A stretch of DNA of 64,000 nt from Sphingopyxis sp. LC363 (GTDB taxonomy: Bacteria; Pseudomonadota; Alphaproteobacteria; Sphingomonadales; Sphingomonadaceae). The notes below the pieces were generated by a model that made no database searches, was not told the DNA's origin, and saw nothing but the letters and a program-made list of their open reading frames with translations. The stretch lies in NCBI RefSeq assembly GCF_000756385.1, contig NZ_JNFC01000006.1, positions 25,579-89,578 of the forward strand, written 5' to 3'. Shown piece after piece: positions 31,674 to 39,951 of this stretch; position 1 is the stretch's first letter, and every line of letters begins with the position of its first letter. The position numbers and the translations under genes were made by a program.

Positions 31674-32714
31674 ATGAACGCGCCCACCGGCAGACTGGCC
31701 GAAAGCCTGACCCTGCCGCAACCCTATCTGCTGTTCCTCGGCGACACGACCGAGGCGGGCTATGCCAAGACCGCCTTTGGCCTCGCCGACTGGGCGGCCG
31801 ACCGCTGCGTCGGCGAATATGGAATCGGCGCCTGCTCGGTCAGCGCCGGCCTGCCGCGGCTGTCCCCCGCCGAGGCGCGTGCCGCGGGGGCGAAGTCGCT
31901 GGTGATCGGCGTCGCGAACCAGGGCGGCGTCATCGGCGACGCGTGGGTCGCCGTGCTTGTCGAGGCGATGGAGGCGGGGCTCGATATCGTCAGCGGGCTC
32001 CACACGCGGCTCACAAGCATCCCCGCGCTCGTCGAGGCGGCGCGGCGCACCGGCCAGCGCCTGATCGACGTGCGCACCCCGCCGCCGTCGATTCCGATCG
32101 CCAATGGGCGCAAGCGGAGCGGCAAACGATTGCTGACCGTCGGCACCGACTGCGCGCTCGGCAAGAAATATACGGCGCTTGCGCTCCATCGCGCCTTCGT
32201 CGCGCGCGGGATCGACGCCGATTTCCGCGCGACCGGCCAGACGGGGATCATGATCGCGGGCGGCGGCATGCCGATGGACGCGGTGGTTTCGGATTTCGAG
32301 GCCGGGGCGGCCGAGATATTGAGCCCCGACGCGCCTGAAAACCATTGGGATTTGATCGAGGGGCAGGGATCGATCTTCAATCCCGCCTATGCGGCGGTGT
32401 CGCTCGGCCTGCTGCACGGCAGCCAGCCCGACGTGTTCGTCGTCTGCCACGATCCGGCGCGCAAGGTGATTCTCGGCATGGAAAGCTTTGCACTGCCGAG
32501 CATCGAAGAGGTGATCGACCTGACGATCCGCCTCGGCAGCCGCACCAATCCCGCGATCCGCTGCGGCGGCGTGAGTCTCAACACCTCGGCTTACGACGCC
32601 GACGCGGCCGAGGCGCTGATGGCGGCCGAGCGGCAACGCCTCGGCCTGCCGGTCACCGATCCGATCCGCGGCGGCGCGTCCTTCGATGCGCTCGTGGACA
32701 ATATTCTCGCATGA
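31674..32714 (+). CDS. dgcN: DUF1611 protein, D-glutamate N-acetyltransferase type (DgcN)
   Basis: 346 residues. An N-terminal Rossmann-like part (LLFLGDTTEAGYAKTAFGLADW) is followed by a P-loop-like GTDCALGKK (157-165) and FRATGQTGIMIAGGGMPMDAVVSDF, the DUF1611 hallmark. DgcN acetylates D-glutamate, and DgcA then racemises the product to N-acetyl-L-glutamate. Both are in this cluster, in neighbouring transcription units. GGAG lies nine bases before the ATG. The stop overlaps the permease start (ATGA). Confidence 0.87.
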   Translation: MNAPTGRLAESLTLPQPYLLFLGDTTEAGYAKTAFGLADWAADRCVGEYGIGACSVSAGLPRLSPAEARAAGAKSLVIGVANQGGVIGDAWVAVLVEAMEAGLDIVSGLHTRLTSIPALVEAARRTGQRLIDVRTPPPSIPIANGRKRSGKRLLTVGTDCALGKKYTALALHRAFVARGIDADFRATGQTGIMIAGGGMPMDAVVSDFEAGAAEILSPDAPENHWDLIEGQGSIFNPAYAAVSLGLLHGSQPDVFVVCHDPARKVILGMESFALPSIEEVIDLTIRLGSRTNPAIRCGGVSLNTSAYDADAAEALMAAERQRLGLPVTDPIRGGASFDALVDNILA

Positions 32715-33850
32715 GTGTGGGCGAGACGGGTGGCAGGTCGAGCTGGTTCCAGCGCTTCCTGCTGCCCGGTTTCGCGCTGAAGGCCGTCATCATCGGCGGC
32801 GGCTATGCCACGGGGCGCGAACTGGCGGAATATTTCGTGCCGTCGGGGCCTTGGGGCGGGCTTTCCGCCATGCTGCTCGCGACGCTGATCTGGAGCGTCG
32901 TCGCCGCGTTGACCTTTGCGCTCGCGCGCCGGATACGGGCCTATGATTATCGCAGCTTCTTCGAAGGACTGCTCGGCCCCGCCTGGATCGCGTTCGAGGT
33001 CGCCTATCTGATCTTCGTCGTACTGATCCTCGCGGTGTTCGGTGCGGCTGCGGGTGCGATCGGCGCGGCGACGTTCGGCTGGCCCGAGCTCGCGGGATCG
33101 GTGCTGCTCGCGCTCGGCATCCTCGGTTTCACCGCCTTCGGAACCGCGCTGGTCGAGACATTGTTCAAATATGCCTCGATGCTGATCTATGCGGTCTACG
33201 CGCTGTTCCTGCTGTTCGCGCTCACCAGCTTCGGCGACCTGATCGCGAGCGGTTTCGCCAATGCGCCGCCGCCTTCGGGGAACTGGGTGGCGGGCGGCAT
33301 CACCTATGCGAGCTACAATATCGTCGGGGCGGTCGTTATACTGCCCGTCCTCCGTCACCTGACGAGCCAGCGCGATGCCGTGGTTGCCGGGCTGATCGCA
33401 GGGCCGCTGACGATGCTGCCCGCGATCCTCTTCTTCGTCGCGATGATGGCTTTCTACCCCGCGATTGGCGGTGAGACGCTGCCCTCCGATTTCCTGCTGC
33501 GCCAGATGGCGGTGCCGGGTTTTCATGTGCTGTTCCAGCTGATGATCTTCGCCGCGCTGCTCGAAAGCGGGGTTGGCGCGATCCATGCGATCAACGAGCG
33601 CGTGTCGGGCGTCGTCGAGGCGCGCGGCCGCCGGCCGCTCGGGACCGGCGCGCGCGCGGCGATCGGCGGCGTCGTGCTCGTCGGCTGTATGTTCGTCGCG
33701 GCGCGCGTCGGCCTCGTCGACCTGATCGCCAGCGGATACCGCTTCCTCGCGTGGCTGTTCCTCGCGACCTTCGTGTTGCCCTTGCTCACCGTCGGTATCT
33801 GGCGCCTGCTGCGCCCCGCACTCGCTCCCCATATGGAGGCTTTGCCATGA
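32711..33850 (+). CDS. YkvI-like multi-pass membrane transporter
   Basis: 379 residues with about ten predicted membrane helices. FLLPGFALKAVIIGGGYATGRELAEYF at the N-terminus and the broken-helix-like ASYNIVGAVVILPVLRHL resemble the YkvI group of APC-type transporters, whose substrates are unknown. It is coupled to dgcN upstream and to the serine hydrolase downstream by 4-base overlaps on both sides. In this operon an inner-membrane importer for the amino acid or dipeptide released in the periplasm is expected; that assignment is inferred. Confidence 0.8.
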   Translation: MSVGETGGRSSWFQRFLLPGFALKAVIIGGGYATGRELAEYFVPSGPWGGLSAMLLATLIWSVVAALTFALARRIRAYDYRSFFEGLLGPAWIAFEVAYLIFVVLILAVFGAAAGAIGAATFGWPELAGSVLLALGILGFTAFGTALVETLFKYASMLIYAVYALFLLFALTSFGDLIASGFANAPPPSGNWVAGGITYASYNIVGAVVILPVLRHLTSQRDAVVAGLIAGPLTMLPAILFFVAMMAFYPAIGGETLPSDFLLRQMAVPGFHVLFQLMIFAALLESGVGAIHAINERVSGVVEARGRRPLGTGARAAIGGVVLVGCMFVAARVGLVDLIASGYRFLAWLFLATFVLPLLTVGIWRLLRPALAPHMEALP

Positions 33851-35418
33851 AACGCCTGCTTGCCCTGTCGCTGATGCTGTCGGTCGCCGTGCCGGCGTGG
33901 GCCGAGCCGCCCGCCGACATCGGCGAAAGCGTCGAGGCGCTGCGCAAGAAAATTGGCGCGGCGGGGGGGTCGATCGCGATCGTCGAGGACGGCAAGACGA
34001 CGCTGTCGCGCGGCTGGGGCGTGCGCAAGCTCGGCGAGCGCGCGCCGGTCGATGCACAGACGATTTTCCAGACCGGCTCGACCGGCAAGGCGATGACCGC
34101 CGCGGCGCTCGCGGTGCTGGTCGACGAAGGCAAGATCGCGTGGGACGACCCCGTCATCAAACATATGCCGTGGTTCCGCATGTACGACCCGTGGGTCACG
34201 CGCGAGATCACGATCCGCGATCTCCTCGTCCACCGCAGCGGGCTCGGGCTCGGGCAGGGCGATCTGATGTTCGTGCCGCGCACGCACCTCACGCGCAAGC
34301 AGACGGTCGAGCGCGTCGCTTATTTGAAGCCCAAGACGAGTTTCCGCTCGGCCTATGCCTATGACAATATCCTCTACGCGGTCGCGGGTCAGCTGATCGA
34401 AGAGGTCACCGGCCAGACGTGGGAGGACTTCATCCGCGCGCACGTTTTGCGCCCCGGCGGCATGAAGAATGCAACGAGCGACAGCGAGGACCGCTTCCGC
34501 ATTGCCAACCGGTCGTGGCCGCACGCGCGGCTGTCGGGCCCCTTGCGCGGGCTCGGCCCGCAACAGGCGCTGAACGAGCGCGACGAACTCGGCCGCAACG
34601 GTGCCCCCGCGGGCGGGCTGGCGCTCAGCGCCGACGACATGGCGGCGTGGCTCAAGGTCCAGCTCGCGCATGGCGCACTCCCCGATGGGAAACGCCTGTT
34701 CAGCGAGGAACAGGCGGCCGAGATGTGGACGCCGGTGACGCCGGTGCCGATCACCCCGCTGCCCGACGCGCTCAAACCCGCGCAGCCGACGCAGCAGGCC
34801 TATGCGCTCGGCTGGAATGTGCAGGACTATCGCGGCCACCGCATCATCCAGCACGGCGGCGGCGTCTTCGGTTCGATCACGCGCGTCGTGATGATCCCCG
34901 ACAAAAATGTCGGCTTCGCGATCATGATGAACAGCGAGGACAGCGGGATGCTCCTCGGCCTCACCTACGATCTGCTCGACCATTATCTGGACCAGCCCGA
35001 ATATGGCTGGATTACGAAATGGGAGGATTGGTATCAGGCGCGGCTCGCCGGAGGGGTCGAGTTTCTGAAACAGTCGAAGGCATCGCCGGCGCAGAGCGGT
35101 CCCTCGCTCGCGCTGGCGGGCTACGCCGGGCGCTATCGCGACCCCTGGTATGGCGACGTCGTGATCGGCTCGGACGCGAAGGGGCTGACGATCGATTTTA
35201 CATCAACGCCGCGGATGGCGGGGCGGCTCGACCATTGGCAATATGACAGCTTCGTCACCAAATTCGACGATCCGGCGATCGAACCCGCCTATGTGACCTT
35301 CGCGCTCGACGCCGACGGCAAGGTGACGGGCGTGACGATGAAGGCGGTTAGCAAGATCGCCGACTTCAGCTGGGATTATCACGATCTCGACCTGAAGCCT
35401 GTGGAGGACAAGAAGTGA
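33847..35418 (+). CDS. Exported beta-lactamase-fold serine hydrolase
   Basis: 523 residues with a signal peptide (LLALSLMLSVAVPAWAE, cut near 19). The active site is Ser78-x-x-Lys81 (STGK), Tyr172-x-Asn174 (YDN) and HGG (336-338). A C-terminal lipocalin-like segment of about 110 residues (LAGYAGRYRDPWYGDVVIG) matches the layout of D-aminopeptidase-type proteins of this superfamily. Start and stop overlap both neighbours (ATGA, GTGA), so it is a tightly coupled operon member. Probable periplasmic peptidase or esterase. Confidence 0.9.
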   Translation: MKRLLALSLMLSVAVPAWAEPPADIGESVEALRKKIGAAGGSIAIVEDGKTTLSRGWGVRKLGERAPVDAQTIFQTGSTGKAMTAAALAVLVDEGKIAWDDPVIKHMPWFRMYDPWVTREITIRDLLVHRSGLGLGQGDLMFVPRTHLTRKQTVERVAYLKPKTSFRSAYAYDNILYAVAGQLIEEVTGQTWEDFIRAHVLRPGGMKNATSDSEDRFRIANRSWPHARLSGPLRGLGPQQALNERDELGRNGAPAGGLALSADDMAAWLKVQLAHGALPDGKRLFSEEQAAEMWTPVTPVPITPLPDALKPAQPTQQAYALGWNVQDYRGHRIIQHGGGVFGSITRVVMIPDKNVGFAIMMNSEDSGMLLGLTYDLLDHYLDQPEYGWITKWEDWYQARLAGGVEFLKQSKASPAQSGPSLALAGYAGRYRDPWYGDVVIGSDAKGLTIDFTSTPRMAGRLDHWQYDSFVTKFDDPAIEPAYVTFALDADGKVTGVTMKAVSKIADFSWDYHDLDLKPVEDKK

Positions 35419-36596
35419 AGCCTATCGCGATCCTGCTGACGGCCACCGCGCTGACCGCCTGCTCGACCGGCGGCGACCAGCCGAAGGCGGCGCCCGAAGC
35501 GCCGCTGCACAGCCGGATGCTCGTGCTCGACACGCATCTCGACACGCCGCTTCATTTCGAACGCACGGGCTGGAGCTTCGCCGATCGCCACGCGCTCGCG
35601 GACGATATGGCGCAGCTCGACATCCCGCGGATGAAGGACGGCAACCTCGATGGCGGCTTCTTCGCCATCTATACCGAGCAAGGCCCGCTGACCGCCAAGG
35701 GCTATGCCGACGCGCTGGCTTTCGCGCGGGCGCGGTCGGCGCTGATCGACCGCACCATCGCCAAATATCCCGACGCCATCGCGCCTGCGCGGACTGCGGC
35801 CGACGCAGTGCGGCTGAACAAGGAAGGCAAGCTCATCGCCTTCAAGTCGATGGAGAACAGCTATCCGCTCGGCGAGGATCTGTCTTTGCTCCAGGAGTTC
35901 TACGACAAGGGGCTGCGCCTCGCCGGGCCGGTGCATTCGAAGGATAACCAATTCGCCGACAGCGCGACGGGCGAGGGACGCTGGAAGGGACTGAGCCCGC
36001 TCGGCAAGCAGTGGGTGGCGGAGATGAACCGTCTCGGCATCGTCATCGACGCGAGCCATTCGTCCGACGCGGCGTTCGACCAGATGCTCGAATTGTCGAA
36101 ATATCCCATCCTGTTGTCGCACTCGAGCCTGAGGTCGGCCTACGACCATCCGCGCAACCTCGACGAGGGGCGGTTGAAGGCGCTCGCGGCGAAGGGCGGG
36201 GCGATGTGCATCTCGACCATCTTCATGTCGGAGATGAAGATGTCGGCCGCGCGCGGCGAGCTGTTCGGCAAATATGAACGGATCGGGTCACTGTCTCCCG
36301 CCGAACAGGCCGATCTCAATCGCCAGTGGCGCGAACTCGACAAGACCGAGGCGCTGTGGGCGGCCGATTTCGAGGATTATATGACGATGGTGCTGCGCGC
36401 GATCGAGGTCGGCGGGGTGGATCACATCTGCTTCGGTGCCGACTGGGACGGCGGCGGCGGCCTGCCCGGCATCGAGGATATTTCGGCGCTGCCCAAGGTC
36501 ACCGAACGGCTGAAGGCGGCGGGCTATTCGGACGCCGACATCGAGAAGATGTGGAGCGGCAACATCTTGCGCGTGCTTGCTGCGCAGGGAAAATAG
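35415..36596 (+). CDS. M19 membrane dipeptidase, lipoprotein
   Basis: 393 residues starting with GTG that overlaps the previous stop. A lipobox LTAC puts Cys16 as the lipidation site. All M19 metal motifs are intact: DTHLD (39-43), Glu in KSMENSY, His in IDASHSSD and LLSHSSLRSAYDHPRN, and Asp in CFGADWDGGGG. It should be a two-zinc dipeptidase anchored in the periplasm, cutting dipeptides including those with a C-terminal D-residue. It is the last gene of the operon; the downstream response regulator converges on it with a 7-base gap. Confidence 0.92.
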   Translation: MKPIAILLTATALTACSTGGDQPKAAPEAPLHSRMLVLDTHLDTPLHFERTGWSFADRHALADDMAQLDIPRMKDGNLDGGFFAIYTEQGPLTAKGYADALAFARARSALIDRTIAKYPDAIAPARTAADAVRLNKEGKLIAFKSMENSYPLGEDLSLLQEFYDKGLRLAGPVHSKDNQFADSATGEGRWKGLSPLGKQWVAEMNRLGIVIDASHSSDAAFDQMLELSKYPILLSHSSLRSAYDHPRNLDEGRLKALAAKGGAMCISTIFMSEMKMSAARGELFGKYERIGSLSPAEQADLNRQWRELDKTEALWAADFEDYMTMVLRAIEVGGVDHICFGADWDGGGGLPGIEDISALPKVTERLKAAGYSDADIEKMWSGNILRVLAAQGK

Positions 36597-36603
36597 ACGA
36601 GGT

Positions 36604-37941
36604 TCAGCTCCGGAATTGCTTGGGATCGATCCCCAGCTTCGCCATCTTGTCGTAAAGCGTCTTTCTCGGCACCCCCAACCGTGCCATCGTTTCGGCGATA
36701 TGGCCACGCGTCTGCACAAGCGTGTCCTCGATAATCGTCGCCTCGAAACGGCGCACGCGCTCGGCGAGCGGCGCGTCGGCGGGCATCGCCGCGCGGCCGG
36801 GGTCCGACGGCAGGTCGAGCACGACGCTATAAGCGAAATTCTTGAGCTCGCGGACATTGCCCGGCCAGTCGTGCTCGACAAGGTGGCGGCGCACCGCGTC
36901 GTCGATCCGGAACCCCGCCAACCCCATCTTCGCCGCGGCTTCGTCGAGGAAGAAGGCGAAGGTCTGCGGAATGTCCGACCGCCGCTCGCGCAGCGGCGGG
37001 ATGCGCAGCTTCACGACGTGCAGCCGGTAATAGAGATCTTCGCGGAAATCGCCGCCGCGCACCGCGTCCCTCAGGTCGGTCTTGGTCGCCGCGACGACGC
37101 GCAGGTCGACGGGTTCGGGCGCGCTGGCGCCCAAGGGTTGCACTTCGCGCTCCTCGATCACGCGGAGCAGCTTGGCCTGCACCGCGGGGTGCATCGTGTC
37201 GATTTCGTCGAGGAACAAGGTCCCGCGATGCGCGCTGCGGATCCGCCCGGCCTGTCCCAGCTTGCCCGTCGCCCGGTCGATCATGTCGCTGCCGAACAGC
37301 TCGGCTTCGGCCAGCTCTTGCGGCAGCGCGGCGCAATTGACTGCGACGAGCGACGCCGCGCTCCGCCGGCTCTGGCGGTGGAGCATATGCGCGACCAGTT
37401 CCTTGCCCGTCCCCGTCTCGCCCTCGATCAGCACGTCGATGTCCGCCTGCGCGAGCTGCGCGATCGTTTCGCGCAGCCGCACCATCGCGGGGCTTTCGCC
37501 GATCAGCGGGCTGTCGATCGCCGCGGCCGCCGCGGTCAGCCGGCGGTTGTCGAGGATCAGCGCGCGGTGCGCGAGCGCGCGGCGAACGACGCCCACCAGA
37601 TGGTCGGCGGCAAAGGGCTTGGCGAGGAAGTCGAAGGCGCCGTCGTGCAGCGCGCGCACCGCCATCGCGACGTCGGCATGGCCGGTGATCAGCACGACCG
37701 GAATCTCGGGATCGATCGCGTGGATCGCGGCGCGCAGCTCGAGCCCGTCCATCCCCGGCATCCGGATGTCGGTCACGACGACACCCGGAAAATCGGCGGC
37801 GATCCGCGGCAGCACGCTGTGCGCGTCCGCATAGGCCTCGGCTGTCAGCCCGGCAAGGTCGAGCGTCTGGACATTGGCCTCGCGCAGTGCGGAGTCGTCG
37901 TCGACGAAAAAGATCGTCTGCTCGGCGGTGAAGAAGCTCAT
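36604..37941 (-). CDS. DctD-like response regulator lacking GAFTGA
   Basis: 445 residues. The receiver has FFVDDDSA, phosphoacceptor Asp58 (VVTDIR) and Lys108. The AAA+ domain has Walker A GETGTGKE (174-181) and Walker B TLFLDEID (241-248), and a Fis-like HTH ends the protein (about 400-445). After ELFG the loop that should carry GAFTGA reads SDMIDRATGKLGQA (218-231), the same length but without the motif, and the frame is continuous. GAFTGA contacts sigma-54, so this protein may not act on sigma-54. The ATG overlaps the kinase stop (ATGA). The likely target is dctA. Confidence 0.88.
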   Translation of the reverse strand: MSFFTAEQTIFFVDDDSALREANVQTLDLAGLTAEAYADAHSVLPRIAADFPGVVVTDIRMPGMDGLELRAAIHAIDPEIPVVLITGHADVAMAVRALHDGAFDFLAKPFAADHLVGVVRRALAHRALILDNRRLTAAAAAIDSPLIGESPAMVRLRETIAQLAQADIDVLIEGETGTGKELVAHMLHRQSRRSAASLVAVNCAALPQELAEAELFGSDMIDRATGKLGQAGRIRSAHRGTLFLDEIDTMHPAVQAKLLRVIEEREVQPLGASAPEPVDLRVVAATKTDLRDAVRGGDFREDLYYRLHVVKLRIPPLRERRSDIPQTFAFFLDEAAAKMGLAGFRIDDAVRRHLVEHDWPGNVRELKNFAYSVVLDLPSDPGRAAMPADAPLAERVRRFEATIIEDTLVQTRGHIAETMARLGVPRKTLYDKMAKLGIDPKQFRS

Positions 37942-39734
37942 GCCGGCCTCAACGTCAGGCGAAAGCCTGCACCGCCGAGCGGCGAGGGGATGAGCGTCAG
38001 CGTGCCGCCGAAGCCGCTCATGATGTCGCTCGCGATCGCCAGCCCCAGTCCCAGCCCGTCGGGCCGCCCGGTGACGAAGGGCGTGAACAGCTGCGGAAGG
38101 ATCTCGGCGGGAACGCCGGGGCCGTTGTCGCAAATGTCGATCAGCACCGGGGCGCTGCCGTGCGCCAGCAATGTGACGCGCGCACCGTCGACGTCGCGCA
38201 CCGCCTCAGCGGCATTTTGCAGCAGGTTGATCAGCACCTGCTCCAACCGCACGCGGCCCGCATGCACCGCGATGGCCGGATCCTCTACCTCCACGTCGAG
38301 CGCGATGCCCTGCGCGCGCAGCCGGTCGCCGATCAGCAGCAACGCCCCGTCGATCGCCGATTGCATCGGGACGGGACCGAGCGGCGCCGGCGCGCGGCGC
38401 GCGAAATTGCGCAGCTCGCCGGTGATCGCCCCGACCCGCGCGGTCAACTCGACGATATGGTCCAGATTGCCGCGCGCCTTGCCCGCCTGCTCGCGATTGA
38501 GATAGGCAAGCGCGTTTTCGGCGAAGGTCCGGATTGCGGCGACCGGCTGGTTGATCTCATGCGCGACGCCCGCGGTGATCTGCCCGATCGAGCCGAGCCG
38601 GCTCGCCTGCGCCAGTTCCTCGCGCGCGGCGCGATAACGGCGATCGGTTTCGGCCTGTCGTTCCGATGCCTGACGTAGCTCCTCATTGGCGGTACGCAGA
38701 TCGCGCGTGCGGGCGGCGACCTCGCGTTCGAGCGCTTCGTGCGCGGCCTGCCGCATCGTCTGCCGCTCGACGAAGCGGAGCAGCGTGACGATCGCCGCGC
38801 CTACCAGGATAAGGAGGATCAGGAAGATGACGCGCGCGATCGCGCCGGCGCTGGCGCGCGCGGGCCCGGCGGGCTGGAGCAGGCGGAGCGTGCTGCCGGG
38901 GAGCGACACGCGCTCGTCGGCCTGGCGGAACAGATCGTCGCCGATACGAAGATCGCCGTCGATGCGGTCGGCGGGCAGGGGAGCTAGCCGCGCCTCACCA
39001 TAGCTGCGCGTCGCGCGTAGCCGTTGCTGCGCTTCGGCCGAGATCGGCGCGAAAGAGCGGAAGCGCCAGCGCGGATCGCTGCTCATCACGACGATCCCCG
39101 CCGCGTCGGTCACCAGCGTCGTCGCGGGTGAATCGGCCCAACGTGCCTCTAGCTTGTCGAACTCGACCTTGAGCACGATCACGCCGAGCTGGCGTCCGCC
39201 CACGGTGACGCGCCGCGCCAGATAGAGTCCGGGGCGTCCGCTCACCGTCCCGAGCGCGAACAGCTCGGCCGCGCCGCGCTGCATCGCGCCCTGGAAATAG
39301 GGCCGAAAGCGGTAGTTCTGGCCGACGAAGCTCGTCGGCGCGCGCCAGTTGCTCGCCGCGATCGTCGTGCCGCCGGCGTCGAGAACATAGATCACCGTGG
39401 CATCGGTGCGCGCCGCGAGCTGCTCGAGTTCGCGGTCGAGACGGCGCGAGGCGGCGGCGCTCTTGTCGGCGAGCGCCGCGCGCACGTCGGGAAATTCGGT
39501 GAGGACGCGAGGCAGCAGGCGGAATTTCTGCAATTCGCTTTCGAGCAGGCTCGCGTGCGCGCGCGCATTCTGGCGCGCCTCCAGATCGGCCTGTGCGCTC
39601 GCGCGGCCCGCCGCCCACTGCGCAAGCGCGAACCCGGCGACGAGCAGGATGGCAAGTCCCGCCGCAGCCGCGACGATCACGCGCCGGCGGTTGGCTTGGG
39701 GACCGATCGGAGTCGAATCGCTCATCGAAGGCAT
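37938..39734 (-). CDS. DctB-like sensor histidine kinase
   Basis: About 598 residues. A first membrane helix (about 18-40), a periplasmic double-PAS-like domain of about 250 residues (YRFRPYFQGAMQRG and VVMSSDPRWRFRSF are typical of DctB), a second helix (about 292-312), a coiled coil, the HisKA box VAHEINQPVAAIRTFAENA (His near 380) and the HATPase boxes LLQNAAEAV, DNGPGVP and GLGLGLAIASDI. It would sense C4-dicarboxylates or acidic amino acids. The start is not certain (39734 or 39725); neither has a good SD. Repeat 1 of the intergenic motif abuts the start. Confidence 0.9.
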   Translation of the reverse strand: MPSMSDSTPIGPQANRRRVIVAAAAGLAILLVAGFALAQWAAGRASAQADLEARQNARAHASLLESELQKFRLLPRVLTEFPDVRAALADKSAAASRRLDRELEQLAARTDATVIYVLDAGGTTIAASNWRAPTSFVGQNYRFRPYFQGAMQRGAAELFALGTVSGRPGLYLARRVTVGGRQLGVIVLKVEFDKLEARWADSPATTLVTDAAGIVVMSSDPRWRFRSFAPISAEAQQRLRATRSYGEARLAPLPADRIDGDLRIGDDLFRQADERVSLPGSTLRLLQPAGPARASAGAIARVIFLILLILVGAAIVTLLRFVERQTMRQAAHEALEREVAARTRDLRTANEELRQASERQAETDRRYRAAREELAQASRLGSIGQITAGVAHEINQPVAAIRTFAENALAYLNREQAGKARGNLDHIVELTARVGAITGELRNFARRAPAPLGPVPMQSAIDGALLLIGDRLRAQGIALDVEVEDPAIAVHAGRVRLEQVLINLLQNAAEAVRDVDGARVTLLAHGSAPVLIDICDNGPGVPAEILPQLFTPFVTGRPDGLGLGLAIASDIMSGFGGTLTLIPSPLGGAGFRLTLRPA

Positions 39735-39735
39735 G

Positions 39736-39850
39736 TGCGGATTATTGCACAAACATTGCCGAGTGTATGCGGAGAATCGCACAATATGCGTTCGCCGGTC
39801 GATACGCGAATATATAAAATCTATTTATTACATGATATTGTGCCCATCTC
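39736..39850. promoter_or_regulatory. Repeated binding-site candidates between dctB and dctA
   Basis: TGCGGATTATTGCACAA (39736-39752) and TGCGGAGAATCGCACAA (39768-39784) are direct repeats matching at 14 of 17 bases, 32 bases apart, about three helical turns. A third half-copy lies in reverse: ATATTGTGC (39835-39843) is the exact inverse of GCACAATAT (39779-39787), with GAGATG on the outer side. The set fits tandem response-regulator sites controlling both genes. Confidence 0.6.
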
Positions 39851-39859
39851 ATGTCATGT

Positions 39860-39889
39860 TTGACCCCCTCTCTGCGCCGCTCCTAGATT
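39860..39889 (+). promoter_or_regulatory. Putative sigma-70-type promoter of dctA
   Basis: TTGACC (39860-39865) and TAGATT (39884-39889) are separated by 18 bases, just downstream of the repeated sites. I see no GG-N10-GC pair as expected of a sigma-54 promoter in the dctB-dctA gap. This agrees with the missing GAFTGA of the regulator. Confidence 0.45.
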
Positions 39890-39951
39890 AGCGGAAAGGT
39901 CGCTCGACGGCCGCGAGATGCGTCGATGGGCGCGAGAATGGGGAGAGGCTG

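Noticed and set aside
25251..35418. Beta-lactamase resistance genes
   Set aside because: Both have the SxxK, YxN and HGG set of the serine hydrolase superfamily but sit in peptide/D-amino-acid operons with extra C-terminal domains; antibiotic hydrolysis is not supported.
37200..37350. Frameshift as the cause of the missing GAFTGA motif
   Set aside because: The loop keeps the family length and the reading frame is conserved on both sides, so substitution rather than frameshift explains it.
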